Shown: positions 1-12,129, counted from the stretch's first letter. The stretch is 64,000 bases of DNA from Occultella glacieicola (GCF_004353825.1 NZ_SMNA01000004.1:372001-436000), one strand, 5' to 3'. Program-made: numbers and translations. Notes: generated from the sequence alone by a model not told the origin.

Positions 1-1812
1 GTCGTCGACAGGGGGAGTCGGCGCCGAGGGCGCAACCGACACCGTGAGCTGGGCCGGGGCGGTGATGACGCCGTAGTTGCCGTCGTAGGTGACCGTCAGC
101 GGGTACAGCCCCGGAGTGAGGTCCGCCGGGATCGTGCAGGAGTCGGCCTCGGTGACGTCGAAGGAGCACAGCACCTCACCGGGGGCCGGGACGCGCTTAC
201 CGCCGCCGAGTGGGGTGACGGCCACGGTCACGGTGCCGGTGGCGTCGTCGGGCAGTGCCGAGGCAAGCCCGATGCGACCCGACTCGCCGGCACCCAGCTG
301 CAGGTCGTCACTGGTCAGCACCAGGTGCGGGGTGACCTGCAGCGGCACCAGCGGCGGCAGGTCGGGAACCGACCAGCCCTGCTCGAGCCACGTCGGGACG
401 GCTGTGACGAGGTACTGCCCAGCGGGGAGCGCGGAGACGTCCACGTCACACGAGGTCTCCGGGTGGACCATCGCGCACGCCGGGGTGACCGGCTCGGGGT
501 CGGTCTCCTCCACGTAGGACGCGGGCACGATGGTCGCCTGCCAGTCGAACTCCGTGCCGGTCGGCGGGTCGACGGTGACGGTGAGCGTCCCCAAGCCTTC
601 GCGCATCGTGGTGGCCGAGGTCGAGACCGTGTAGTCCAGGAGACGTTCGCCGACGGCGAGGGTGAACTCGCGGGTGAGGTGCTGCACCCCGTGGTTCCCA
701 CCCACCACGAGGGTGAAGGTGCCCGTCTCCTGCGGGGTGCCGCCGATCTCTCCGTCCGCCGTGAACGTCATCCCGACCGGCAGGTCCGAACCCTCCAGGA
801 GGGTGAACGTGGCGTCCTCCTCGGTCGTGGCGAGGGCAACGGAGTACGGCAGGGAGTACGTCGCCGTCGGCAACGCCTCCGGGGTGACCCACTGCATCGG
901 GTCGACCATGAACGGGCCGGGGATGGAGAACTCGGCCGGTTCGTACAGGGTGTCGCCGGAGTAGGAGCCGCGCACGTGCGGGTAGCCGGCTTCGAGCGCG
1001 GACAGGTCCAGGGTGACGGGTCCGGTCAGGGGCAGGCGGGCCGTGGCCAGCACGTGCTCGCCCGAGGTGAAGGTGATCGTGCCGGTTGCGCCGCCTGGGA
1101 TGTTGGTGACGGTGGCGTCGATCGAGGCGTCCGGGCCGGTGACGACCATGTGGTTGCCCACCAGGCTTCCGGAGATCGCACTCGGCCGCCCGGTCACGAC
1201 CACCGTGTGCTCCACGGTCTCGTGGTTCCAGTTCCCGGTGTCCGTGGTCTCCGCACTGATCACGTGCGTGCCCCGCCACAGGCCGCTGATCGTGCAGGTC
1301 CCGTAGTCGCACCACAGGCGGATCCGTTCCCCGTCCTCGGTGAGCAGGAAGTACTGCAGCGGGCTGGTGTGCTCGGGGTGGTCGGTGCTGGCGGTGAGCG
1401 AGATCGTCTGCCCATACTCCAGTTCTGTGGGCGAGACGGAGAAGTTCAGTCCGGGGTCGCCCTTGTCCACGTCGAAGAAGAACTCGGCGAACCCGCCGTT
1501 GTCGGCTTCGTCCGCAACCATGATCTGCATCATCGGGCCCCGACCGGCCGTGGTCGGAGTGCCGGTGAAGAGCCCGGAGGGGGACATGGTCATCCCGTCG
1601 GGCAGCCCACCCGCGACCGTGACGGTGACCTCGCCGACGCCCCCGGCCAGTTCGAGCTGGAAGGAGTAGGGGGTGCCCACCGTGGCCAAGGGCAACCGGG
1701 TGGTGACGACCCGGGGCGCCTCGGCAGCCTCTGCCGCGGGTGCGACCGTGGCGAGGCTGAGTGGTGTGGCCACCAGCAGGGCGGCCAGGAGCAGGCGGAG
1801 CAGGCGGGGCAC
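1..1812 (-). CDS. Secreted Ig-like repeat protein, C-terminus cut by window edge
   Basis: A minus-strand frame stays open from a GTG at 1812 to the first base of the window (604 codons, no stop). The N-terminus PRLLRLLLAALLVATPLS followed by APAAEA looks like a Sec signal peptide. Two stretches match the He_PIG type of putative Ig domain (VGTPYSFQLELAGG...LPDGMT...FTGTPT near residue 40, and a second ...LPVGMTF...IGGTPQETG near residue 350). Further beta-rich units contain paired cysteines and the phrase LTVTYDGNYG typical of bacterial Ig-like folds. The likely role is extracellular adhesion or cell-wall display; a C-terminal anchor would lie outside the window. No strong ribosome binding site precedes the GTG and the frame is open upstream, so the start is uncertain. 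Confidence 0.75.
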   Translation of the reverse strand, partial: MPRLLRLLLAALLVATPLSLATVAPAAEAAEAPRVVTTRLPLATVGTPYSFQLELAGGVGEVTVTVAGGLPDGMTMSPSGLFTGTPTTAGRGPMMQIMVADEADNGGFAEFFFDVDKGDPGLNFSVSPTELEYGQTISLTASTDHPEHTSPLQYFLLTEDGERIRLWCDYGTCTISGLWRGTHVISAETTDTGNWNHETVEHTVVVTGRPSAISGSLVGNHMVVTGPDASIDATVTNIPGGATGTITFTSGEHVLATARLPLTGPVTLDLSALEAGYPHVRGSYSGDTLYEPAEFSIPGPFMVDPMQWVTPEALPTATYSLPYSVALATTEEDATFTLLEGSDLPVGMTFTADGEIGGTPQETGTFTLVVGGNHGVQHLTREFTLAVGERLLDYTVSTSATTMREGLGTLTVTVDPPTGTEFDWQATIVPASYVEETDPEPVTPACAMVHPETSCDVDVSALPAGQYLVTAVPTWLEQGWSVPDLPPLVPLQVTPHLVLTSDDLQLGAGESGRIGLASALPDDATGTVTVAVTPLGGGKRVPAPGEVLCSFDVTEADSCTIPADLTPGLYPLTVTYDGNYGVITAPAQLTVSVAPSAPTPPVDD

Positions 1813-2073
1813 GGGCGCTCGATTCTTCGGGGTGACGTCCCCGGACGCCAGACGCCCCGGGTCTCCTCGGACACGTTTCCGGCAGAGGAGTGTGCGGACG
1901 CCTCCACGCTCAAGGACGTCCTCACTCGCATTATCGGCAGCGGTGCACCGGATGTAAGGAGATGCACCGCACGACAGCGACGCTGCCCGAAGTCCTCGGC
2001 CAACGGTGTGAGCGACGCCAGGGCCGCAGGGGAAGCCCGCGACGCCGAGGTGTGGGTCCTGTAACGTCCGCTC

Positions 2074-3069
2074 GTGGACGATTTCGAGCCTGCGTCGACC
2101 ATCGGTCCGGGCGGGCCAGGCTGGTCGTTCGATCCGACGAGCCTGCGTCCCCGGATCGACGACCTCCCGGCGTTCCGAGCCGCCCACCGTGACGACGCGG
2201 CGCTGCCGTTGCTCGAGGAACTCTGGAGCGGGCGGCCGGAAGCGGCCATACGGCACGCCGAGTCGCTCCTGGCGGGGGATGACTCGCCGCGTCATCGTGC
2301 GCTCCACGCGGACGTCCTGCGCGACCTGGGCCGCCACGACGACGCGATCGCCGAGTACGAGACGCTGGTGGCACACGCCACGGGAGGTCCGCAGGAGGCG
2401 GTGATGGTCCAGCACCTGGGCAAGGGGCTGTTCGCCGCGGGGCGCGTCGCGGAGGCCGCCGGGGCGTTCCGCCGCTCCCTCGACCTGCGGCGGGCAGCCG
2501 GCGCGGACCCGGCTCTGATCGCGTCCTCCCGGGCCGCGCTGGCGCGGGCGGAGTCGCTGCTGGGCGAGTCGACCGGGCCGGCGGGGGTCACGATCCGTTC
2601 CGCCGTGACCTCGGACGCGCGGGCCTTGGGCGACGTGAACCGGGACACGTTCATGGAGACCTACGGCGATCGACTCGGCGGGCAGTTCTGGGAACGCTTC
2701 ACACCCGAACGGGCGGAGCGAGCGTGGCGCACCTGGCTCGCCGACGGTGCACCCCGCTGGGTCGCGCTCACCGGCGACGAACTGGTCGGGTTCGCGTTCG
2801 CGCGAGCGTCCCGGCCCAGCGGGACCCATGAGCCGGTCCGGGACCTGGAGCTCCACTCGCTGTACGTGCTCGCCGCGCACCACGGCACGGGCATCGGCCA
2901 GCGGCTCCTGGATCGCGCCATCCACCCCGGCGAACCGGCCCAGCTGTGGGTGGCCGACGGCAACCCGCGCGCGATCCGCTTCTACGAGCGCAACGGCTTC
3001 CGGCCGGATGGTGCGACGGATGACGGCGCGACGTTCAACGGCCTGTCGGCGCTGCGGATGGTCCGCTGA
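2074..3069 (+). CDS. TPR-containing GNAT family N-acetyltransferase
   Basis: 331 residues from a GTG start. Residues about 30-165 form helical TPR-like repeats (LLEELWSGRPEAAIRHAESLL, HADVLRDLGRHDDAIAEYETL, GKGLFAAGRVAEAAGAFRRSL). Residues about 175-331 form a GNAT domain with the acetyl-CoA loop motif LYVLAAHHGTGIGQRLLDRA and the C-terminal NPRAIRFYERNGF. An acetyltransferase fused to TPR repeats is a known actinobacterial architecture; the repeats probably bind a partner or the substrate protein. The acceptor cannot be told from sequence. It stands alone between the divergent Ig-repeat gene and the xdh operon. Confidence 0.8.
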   Translation: MDDFEPASTIGPGGPGWSFDPTSLRPRIDDLPAFRAAHRDDAALPLLEELWSGRPEAAIRHAESLLAGDDSPRHRALHADVLRDLGRHDDAIAEYETLVAHATGGPQEAVMVQHLGKGLFAAGRVAEAAGAFRRSLDLRRAAGADPALIASSRAALARAESLLGESTGPAGVTIRSAVTSDARALGDVNRDTFMETYGDRLGGQFWERFTPERAERAWRTWLADGAPRWVALTGDELVGFAFARASRPSGTHEPVRDLELHSLYVLAAHHGTGIGQRLLDRAIHPGEPAQLWVADGNPRAIRFYERNGFRPDGATDDGATFNGLSALRMVR

Positions 3070-3244
3070 TTCCGAGTGTCGGGAATGGTCCGGGGCGCCC
3101 AGCGCAAGGGCGTGGTTATGATGGGAAACGGCCCAGCACGTCGTTGGCATGGATAACCGGCGTCCGGGTTCTGCCCGAACCATGCGCACAATCGGCTGAT
3201 CCTCCGCCTTCGGCGGGTGACAGGCTCAACGAGGAGCGTGGGAG
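3070..3244 (+). promoter_or_regulatory. Leader region of the xdh operon
   Basis: This 175-base gap has a possible -10 box TATGAT at 3117-3122, without a convincing -35, and a short perfect hairpin CCGCC-TTC-GGCGG at 3204-3216. The hairpin lies about 30 bases before the xdhA start and just upstream of its GAGGAG-type ribosome binding site. The hairpin position suggests translational control, but I recognise no known riboswitch class. Confidence 0.35.
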
Positions 3245-4773
3245 ATGGATCCCATTCAGGTGACCGTCAACGGTGAGGTGCGGACCGCGGGCGCGGCTGG
3301 ACCGCACACGAATCTGCTCGACTGGCTGCGCGGTGAGGGATTCACCGGCGCCAAGGAGGGGTGCGCCGAGGGGGAGTGCGGCGCATGCGCGGTGCTGGTC
3401 GCCCGGCCGGAACCGGACGGCACCACCCGGTGGGTGTCCGTGAACTCGTGCCTGCCCCCGGCGCTGGCGTTCGACGGCCAGGAGGTGGTCACCTCCGAGG
3501 GGCTCGGCCGTGCCCCCGGTGCCTGTGCGGTCGCGGACCTGCACCCCGTGCAGAAGGAGATGGCCGAGCGCGGCGGGTCCCAGTGCGGCTACTGCACGCC
3601 GGGGTTCGTCTGCTCGATGGCGGCCGAGTACTACCGGCCCGACCGGACCCCCGTCGAAGGTGACGGAGACGCACAGACCGGACCGGCCGCCGTCGGCGAT
3701 GACCACAACACGCATGCAGCCGACCACGAACACGGCCCGAACGGCTTCGACCTGCACGCGATGAGCGGCAACCTGTGCCGGTGCACCGGCTACCGGCCGA
3801 TCAAGGACGCCGCCTACGCCCTCGGCCGGCCCGACGATTCCGATGCCCTGGCCCGCCGCCGAACCGCACCCGCGCCGGCGGCCCGGCCCACCCGGCTGCG
3901 CACCGACACCGGCGAGTTCGTGCGCCCGGCGAGCCTCGCCGAGCTCCTCGAGCGGCTCGCCGCCGACCCGGACGCGGTGCTCGTGGCCGGTGCCACCGAC
4001 GCCGGCGTTGAGCGCAACATCGCCCACCGGCGCCCGCCGCTCGTGCTCGCGATCGACCGGCTGGAGGAACTGCGCGGCCTGGAGATCGACGATGACCACA
4101 TCGAGCTCGGCGCCGCGCTGACCCTCACCGAGATCGAGACCCGGCTGGCCGGGCGGATCCCGCTGCTCGCGGACCTGTTCCCCCAGTTCGCGTCCCGGCT
4201 GATCCGCAACGGCGCCACCCTCGGCGGCAACCTCGGCACCGGCTCCCCGATCGGGGACGCCCCGCCGGTCCTGCTCGCCCTGGACGCGAGCGTGCTGCTC
4301 GCCTCGGCCGCCGGCGAGCGCGACGTGCCGCTGGCCGAGTACTTCACCGGGTACCGCGAGAGCGTGCGCACGCCCGGCGAGATCATCCGGTCCGTGCGGA
4401 TCCCGCTGCCACTGGCGCCGCACGCCGCGTTCTACAAGATCGCCAAGCGCCGCTTCGACGACATCTCGTCCGTCGCCGTCGCGATCGCCGCCGTGGTCGA
4501 GCAACGGACCGACGGCGGATCGCTCACCCGGGTGCGCATCGGCTTGGGTGGCGTGGCCGCCACCCCGATCCGGGCCCGCGCCACGGAGGACGCGCTCGCG
4601 GGTCGGCCCTGGACCGCCGACGTGGCCCGCGAGGCGGCCGCGATCATGGCCACCGAGGGAACCCCGCTCGACGACCACCGCGCCAGCGCCCGCTACCGCG
4701 CCTCGATGCTGGAGCAGGCGCTGCTGAAGTTCTACGAGGAGAACCACGCTTCTCCCGCCCTGGAGGTGACCCG

Positions 4774-4777
<4 letters not shown>
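3245..4777 (+). CDS. xdhA: Xanthine dehydrogenase small subunit (2Fe-2S and FAD domains)
   Basis: 510 residues. The N-terminal plant-type ferredoxin domain has KEGCAEGECGACAVL. The helical second cluster domain has CGYCTPGF and LCRCTGYRPI. The CO-dehydrogenase-type FAD domain (about residues 220-390) carries the flavin-binding stretch ATLGGNLGTGSPIGD. This subunit passes electrons from the molybdenum centre to FAD and NAD+. Compared with usual family members there are roughly 25 extra His/Asp/Gly-rich residues between CGYCTPGF and NLCRC (about residues 138-170), probably a surface loop. The ATG follows a GGAG-rich ribosome binding site, and the stop overlaps the xdhB ATG (ATGA), so the two are translationally coupled. 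Confidence 0.93.
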
Positions 4778-7248
<2,471 letters not shown>

Positions 7249-8112
7249 GTGATGGACTGGCTGGGTGCCGTTCAACGGCTACGGCGCGAGGGTCGACCCG
7301 GGGTCCTGGTCACCGTCACGTCCGTGCGCGGCCATGCCCCACGTGAGGCCGGCGCCAAGATGGTGGTCTCCGCGGACGGCTCGTGGGGCACGATCGGTGG
7401 CGGGAACCTCGAGGCGACGGCGATCGAGCAGGCCCGGGTCCTGATCGCGGCGGGCACTCTGGTGCCACTGACGCTGGCCGCGGCCCTGAACGAGCACGAG
7501 ACCAACCGGCACGGGCAGCAGTGCTGCGGAGGCGTGGTGGACGTGTTCCTCGAGCCGCTGCCGGCCCGGCCCGTGGTCGCCGTGTTCGGCATCGGGCACG
7601 TCGGGCTGGAGCTCGGGCGGATCCTGTCCCGGCTGCCGCTCGTGGTGCACCTCGCGGACAGCCGGTCCGCGCAACTCACCGCCGCGGCCGGCCTCGGGCT
7701 GGAGGACGGCCCCGCGGACGTCCACCTCACCCACGCCCCGATCCCGGAGACGCTGATGGCGGCCCTCCCGGGCGGGGCGCACGTGCTGATCATGTCCCAC
7801 GACCACGCCGAGGACATGGTGCTCTGCGATGCCGCGCTGCGCCGCGGCGACCTCGGTTCGATCGGGCTGATCGGGTCGTCGGCGAAGTGGGCGCGGTTCC
7901 GCAAACGGCTGCGCGAGGCCGGGCACACCGACGCCGCGATCGACACGATCACCTGCCCGATCGGGTTGCCGGGCCTGCACGGCAAGGAGCCGGCCGTCAT
8001 CGCGATCAGCACCGCGGCCGCGCTGCTCGAGGCGTTGCAGCGCGAACCGGGCGCGGGACTGCACGCCGCCGACGCGAGTGCGGCGCTGACCCCCGGCGCG
8101 CCCGGCAAATAA
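7249..8112 (+). CDS. xdhC: XdhC/CoxI family molybdenum cofactor maturation protein
   Basis: 287 residues. The N-terminal XdhC-CoxI domain has TSVRGHAPREAGAKM and GTIGGGNLEATAIEQ. The C-terminal Rossmann domain has VFGIGHVGLELGRIL and the conserved tail CPIGLPGLHGKEPAVIAIS. XdhC binds molybdenum cofactor, promotes its sulfuration and inserts it into the XdhB subunit. It begins directly after the xdhB stop, with GTG at 7249 or ATG at 7252, giving a three-gene xdhABC transcription unit. Confidence 0.9.
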   Translation: MMDWLGAVQRLRREGRPGVLVTVTSVRGHAPREAGAKMVVSADGSWGTIGGGNLEATAIEQARVLIAAGTLVPLTLAAALNEHETNRHGQQCCGGVVDVFLEPLPARPVVAVFGIGHVGLELGRILSRLPLVVHLADSRSAQLTAAAGLGLEDGPADVHLTHAPIPETLMAALPGGAHVLIMSHDHAEDMVLCDAALRRGDLGSIGLIGSSAKWARFRKRLREAGHTDAAIDTITCPIGLPGLHGKEPAVIAISTAAALLEALQREPGAGLHAADASAALTPGAPGK

Positions 8113-8182
8113 GGGGCGCGGGCACGACGGCCGCTGCTACCTTGACGCCGAAGCCGTGCGAGAGAACGAGGAGGTGGTACCC

Positions 8183-8233
8183 GTGAACGCAACGACGTGG
8201 GTGCTCCTCGCTGGGGTCACGGTCGGGCGATAG
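8183..8233 (+). CDS. Possible 16-residue leader peptide upstream of the hydrolase gene
   Basis: A GTG at 8183 follows a very strong ribosome binding site (GAGGAGGTGG) and opens a 17-codon frame (VNATTWVLLAGVTVGR, stop TAG). It ends 46 bases before the next gene. The Shine-Dalgarno match is better than that of most neighbours, which argues for translation. There is no recognisable product, and it may be a regulatory leader or chance. Confidence 0.3.
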   Translation: MNATTWVLLAGVTVGR

Positions 8234-8279
8234 GTCGTCCGGGAGCGCCGTCCGACGAGCACTCCCGAAAGGCACGACC

Positions 8280-9026
8280 ATGCACTTCACTTCCGAACAA
8301 CGCCTCGACGACGCCGTTCTCGAACGCGAATTCACCCTCGACGGTGGCCCTGACATCCCCGGCATCCTGTGGACGCCCGCATCTGCGACAGGATCCACAC
8401 CCTCGCCGCTGGTCCTGCTCGGCCAACCCGGCGGGCTGCGCGGGATGTACCCCCGCCTCGCCGGGCGGGCGCGGCAGTGCGTGGCGAACGGCTTCGCCGC
8501 GGCCACCATCGAACTCCCGGGCAGCGGTGACCGGCCCCGCTCGCCCGACGCCGAGCAGGCGCGCGCCGACCTGCGCCGGGCGGTGATGGCCGGCGACCCG
8601 GTCGACGACGAGATCGTCGGCCGGCTGGTCCGCCCCCTGGTCGAGCAGGCGGTCCCGGAGTGGCGGACCGCCTTGGACTCCCTCCTCGCACTGCCCGAGC
8701 TCGGTGGTCCGGTCGGGTACTCCGGTGGGGTGATCGCCATCGGTGTCCGGCTGGCGCTCGTCGAACCGCGCATCGTGGCCGCAGGCCTCTACGCCGGGAG
8801 CTACGTGCCCCGCGCCATGTTCGACGAGGCGCGGCAGGTCACGATCCCGCTGCACGTCCTGCTGCAGTGGGACGACGAGGGCAACGACCGGCAACTGGCG
8901 CTGGACCTGTTCGACGCCTTCGGCTCCCGGGAGAAGACGCTGCAGGCGAACCTGGGCGGGCACACCGGCGTCCCGGCGTTCGCGGGGGACGACGCGGCGA
9001 GGTTCTTCGTCCGGCACCTGACGTGA
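8280..9026 (+). CDS. Alpha/beta hydrolase
   Basis: 248 residues. The nucleophile elbow GYSGGV (GxSxG) is near residue 147, with an oxyanion-type VLLGQPGG segment near residue 45, a candidate acid LLQWDDEGN and a terminal GGHTGVPAF supplying the catalytic histidine. No signal peptide, so cytoplasmic. It resembles small dienelactone-hydrolase-like esterases; the substrate is unknown. It follows xdhC by 167 bases and may or may not belong to that operon. It converges on the AlkD-like gene, with a terminator hairpin between them. Confidence 0.75.
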   Translation: MHFTSEQRLDDAVLEREFTLDGGPDIPGILWTPASATGSTPSPLVLLGQPGGLRGMYPRLAGRARQCVANGFAAATIELPGSGDRPRSPDAEQARADLRRAVMAGDPVDDEIVGRLVRPLVEQAVPEWRTALDSLLALPELGGPVGYSGGVIAIGVRLALVEPRIVAAGLYAGSYVPRAMFDEARQVTIPLHVLLQWDDEGNDRQLALDLFDAFGSREKTLQANLGGHTGVPAFAGDDAARFFVRHLT

Positions 9027-9027
9027 G

Positions 9028-9044
9028 ACGGCCGGGCCGGCCGT
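9028..9044. terminator. Hairpin between convergent genes
   Basis: ACGGCC-GGGCC-GGCCGT lies in the 26-base gap between two convergent stops. There is no T tract, as is usual in high-GC actinobacteria. Confidence 0.5.
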
Positions 9045-9052
9045 GGATTCGC

Positions 9053-9724
9053 CTAGCTGGCTTCCTGCCGGCGCACGATCTCGGTGATCCAGGTCGGCGC
9101 GAACGGTGAGGTGCAGCCCGGCGCCGTCGGGTAGTCCTTGAGAACCTCGAGCCGCTCGCCGATGTCCAGGGCGCGGGCGCGCAGCGACGGGTGACGGATC
9201 CCGATCTGGGCGAGGGTCTCGTTCATCGCCCATTGCAGCGGGTCGGGGGCGTCCTTCATCTGCGCCTCGATGAGGTCGAGCAGCCCGGTCAGGTCGAGGT
9301 CCTCGGGCCGCTTGTTCACCCGTTCGGTGGTCAGTTCCCATCCGGCGGCGGCCACGTTCGGGTCGGAGTCCGCGAACCACGCCAGGCGCAGGGCCTCGGC
9401 GTTCGGGTTCTTCTTCACCACGTAGTGGACCAGCCAGTAGTGCACCTTCGGCTGCGGGGACTCGCGCAGCATGGCGTCGAGGTCGTCGTGGCTGAACGCC
9501 TTCGGCCGGCAGATCAACAGGGCCACCAGCCGCGCGGCCGTGTCCCCGGTCTCCCAGAGATCGACGGCGAGGTCCTGCTGGATCTTCAGCGGTTTCGCCA
9601 CCGCCCGGAGTTTGGTGAGGTTGACCCCGTGGTCGTCGCCGTGGCGCTCGTTCACCTCACGGATCTTCGGGTCCTCGAGCGCGGCCAGTTCGGCCAGCAC
9701 CTGCGCCACCGTGGTGTCAGACAT
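9053..9724 (-). CDS. DNA alkylation repair enzyme, AlkD-like HEAT-repeat glycosylase family
   Basis: 223 residues from the ATG at 9724, chosen because GGGGAG sits 8 bases upstream; the frame is open 15 codons further. The helical HEAT-like sequence matches the PF08713 type: NLTKLRAVAK, LAVDLWETGDTAARLVALLI, PNVAAAGWELTTERV and NETLAQIGIRHPSLRARAL. Members remove or recognise alkylated bases without base flipping. A remaining DNA-binding or glycosylase function is inferred from the family only. Confidence 0.75.
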   Translation of the reverse strand: MSDTTVAQVLAELAALEDPKIREVNERHGDDHGVNLTKLRAVAKPLKIQQDLAVDLWETGDTAARLVALLICRPKAFSHDDLDAMLRESPQPKVHYWLVHYVVKKNPNAEALRLAWFADSDPNVAAAGWELTTERVNKRPEDLDLTGLLDLIEAQMKDAPDPLQWAMNETLAQIGIRHPSLRARALDIGERLEVLKDYPTAPGCTSPFAPTWITEIVRRQEAS

Positions 9725-9804
9725 CGCGTCACTCCCCGTTCCGGACCTTGCTGGCATCCATGGTGTCACGCGCGACCGTCCGTGCGGGGTTCGCGCGGCG
9801 TCGG

Positions 9805-9822
9805 GCGCTTCCGCGGAAGCGC
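9805..9822. repeat. Palindromic element, intergenic copy
   Basis: GCGCTTCCGCGGAAGCGC is a perfect 18-bp palindrome containing the 14-bp core GCTTCCGCGGAAGC found six times in the window. This is the only copy outside a gene; it sits between the divergently placed 5' end of the AlkD-like gene and the 3' end of ddh. Confidence 0.8.
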
Positions 9823-9849
9823 GGGACCGGGTGGCTCGCGCGGGTCGCC

Positions 9850-10836
9850 TCAGAGCAGTTCGGCGCGAAGTTGGGCCGGTGTCTTCGCTGAGAGCAGGCC
9901 GGGCGGGACATCCAGCACGGTGACGGCGCCGACCCGACCCTGGGCGTTCAGGCGGTGCACGGCCCGGGCGTAGGCGACGAGCACGCTCGCGGTGAACTCC
10001 GGGTTGCTCTCCAGCGCGAGCCGGTACTCGATCACCTGGGTGTGTGCGTCGCTGGTGTTGCCACTGCGGATCACGAAGCCGCCGTGCGGCATGGCGGCGT
10101 GGTCGCGGCGCAGGTCCTCGTCGCTGATGAAGTGGACCGTGGTGTCGTAGTCGGCGAAGTAGTTCGGCATCCCGACGATCGCGTCCCGCACCTTATCGGC
10201 GTCGGCACCGGGCTCGAGGACCACGAAGCACTCGCGGGTGTGCTTCTCACGGGTGGTCAGCTCCGGCCGCTCGCCCGAGCGGACCCGGTCGATCGCCTCC
10301 TGCGACGGGATCGTGTACTGAACCGCCGCGGCCACGCCCGGCACCCGCCGGATCGCGTCCGAGTGCCCCTGGCTCAGGCCCCGGCCCCAGAACGTGTCGG
10401 TGGCGCCGTCGGGCAGGAGGGCTTCGCCGTAGGCGCGGTTGATCGAGAACATCCCCGGGTCCCACCCGGCGGAGATCAGGGCCGTCCGGCCTCCGGCGCG
10501 GGCGGGGCCGTCGACGGCGTCGAAGTACTCCGGGATCCGCGCGTGGGTGTCGAAACTGTCCACCGTGTTGAAGGAGGCGGCCAGTGCCGGGCCCTGCTCG
10601 GGCAGGTCGGACCGGGAGCCGCCGCAGAGGATGAGCACGTCGATGTCGCCGGTCCGCCCGCTGAGGGAGTCCAGGGGGAAGACGGGAACCGCGGGGTCCA
10701 GCGGGGTCAGGGACTCCGGCGGCCGGCGGGTGAAGATGCCCACCAGGGTCAGGTCCGGGTTCTTCGCGAGGGCGGCCTCGACGCCGCGGCCCAGGTTGCC
10801 GTAGCCGGCGATGCCGATGCGGATCACGGTGCCCAT
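9850..10836 (-). CDS. ddh: meso-Diaminopimelate D-dehydrogenase
   Basis: 328 residues from the ATG at 10836 (MGTVIRIGIAGYGNLGRGVE), close to the usual 320-326 for Ddh; the frame runs open upstream to 10959 but the extra residues look like noise. The N-terminal Rossmann motif GYGNLG binds NADPH. The C-terminal part has the substrate-domain signatures SAGWDPGMFSINRAY, WGRGLSQGHSDAIRR and MPHGGFVIRSG, the last binding diaminopimelate. It converts tetrahydrodipicolinate, ammonia and NADPH directly into meso-diaminopimelate, for lysine and peptidoglycan. Confidence 0.93.
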   Translation of the reverse strand: MGTVIRIGIAGYGNLGRGVEAALAKNPDLTLVGIFTRRPPESLTPLDPAVPVFPLDSLSGRTGDIDVLILCGGSRSDLPEQGPALAASFNTVDSFDTHARIPEYFDAVDGPARAGGRTALISAGWDPGMFSINRAYGEALLPDGATDTFWGRGLSQGHSDAIRRVPGVAAAVQYTIPSQEAIDRVRSGERPELTTREKHTRECFVVLEPGADADKVRDAIVGMPNYFADYDTTVHFISDEDLRRDHAAMPHGGFVIRSGNTSDAHTQVIEYRLALESNPEFTASVLVAYARAVHRLNAQGRVGAVTVLDVPPGLLSAKTPAQLRAELL

Positions 10837-10937
10837 CGGGCCATCATCCCAGCAGCCGTGCCACCCGGTGGCCGCTGTTCTTCCGGCGCAGGCAGGCGTC
10901 CGGTGGATGGCGTTTTGCATCCGACGGAGGAGGCACC

Positions 10938-12111
10938 ATGCACCCCCGGAAGAACGCACAACCAGCCGGCGGCGCCGCCCGCCGGCGCCCCGACCGGCGG
11001 ATCCCCGGGCGCCTCATCGGTGCCCTGATCGGCGTGACGGCGCTCGCGGTCGCCGTGCCGGGGCCGGCCATGGCCGCCGGCAACGGCAGCGCGCTCGACG
11101 AGGCCGAGCACCACGATCCGGGCACCTACGCCCTGGAGATCACCGACTACTCGCAGGCCATCGAAGCGATCGCCGGCCAGCCCGGCGTCGAGCCGGTGAG
11201 CTTCACCGACCTCATCGCGAGCCGCTCGGGTGAGACGACCGCCTGCGGCGACGCCTGCCGCGCCTGGCCCGAACACCTCGACTCCGACGACCGCTGGTAC
11301 CCACAGGGTCTGGCGGGCAGCGAGGAGTCCAACTGGTCGGACGCCCCGGACACGGAGGTGTTCGTCTCGGCCTGGTACCAGCGCATCTCGCCGGACGACC
11401 ACGCGGCGGTCGACTCGTCGCTGAAGTTCATCTCCACCGACGACTGGCGCTACCGCAACGTCCCGCTGCGGCTGCCGGTGCGGACCGACGACGGCTGGTC
11501 CACGGAGTCGCTGGCCAGCCACAACGGTGGCGTCGCCTGGGCCGGGTCCTACCTCTACGTGGCCGCGACCGACCGGATCCACCGGTTCGACCTGCGCACC
11601 GTGATGACCGACGACGACGGCTACTTCCTCGTCCCGGACCGCACCTATGTCGGGATCGACCAGGAGCCCTACGGCGAGCCCGCGACTGTCCTCGATCTCC
11701 ACGGACTGGACCGGGACGCCCGCACTCGTCTCCTCGGAGTACGCCGCCGACGAGGCCACCACCACGGAGGTGGTCCGCTGGCCGTTGACCGAGTCCGGGG
11801 ACCTCGCCGCCGAGAACGGCACCGTGGGCTCGCAGGACAACTTCTGGATCGACAAGGACTCCTCGATCGACCGGGTCCAGGGTGTCGCCGCGCACGAGGG
11901 CCTCTATCTGTTCAGCGGCTCCGGAGGGACGCTTGACCTCGCCCGGGTCGGCTCGCAGACGGACCGGGACACCCTGACCTGGGGCCGGACCGACGACGAC
12001 ATCCACATCCCGGAGGACCTGTACCTCAGCGCGTCGAACGTCTACGGACAGACGGAGGAGCGCAACGACCGGTACGTGTTCTGGGCGTCCCGTGCCGACG
12101 TGCTGCCCTGA
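10938..12111 (+). pseudogene. Frameshifted secreted protein
   Basis: The frame from the ATG at 10938 encodes a signal peptide (RLIGALIGVTALAVAVPG-PAMAA) and a mature part that runs well to ...DQEPYGEPATV near 11695. The homologous reading then continues one base later (SSISTDWTGTPALVSSEYAADEA...) to the stop at 12111. A net +1 shift lies at about 11693-11705. The mature part has repeated phrases such as GGVAWAGSYLYVAATDRIHRFDL and VQGVAAHEGLYLFSGSGG that suggest blades of a beta-propeller. Restored, it would be about 390 residues and secreted. It may be a real mutation or a sequencing error. Confidence 0.65.
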
Positions 12112-12129
12112 CCTGGGCGCGCACCCCGT

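Noticed and set aside
325-2064. Long plus-strand frame of 579 codons
   Set aside because: Rich in Arg/Gly with no domain; it is the antisense shadow of the Ig-repeat gene, whose minus-strand reading has a signal peptide and He_PIG motifs.
3204-3216. Riboswitch in the xdhA leader
   Set aside because: Only one short hairpin is visible and no known purine, molybdenum-cofactor or other consensus could be recognised.
3116-4747. Minus-strand frame of 543 codons over xdhA
   Set aside because: No domain signature; antisense shadow of xdhA.
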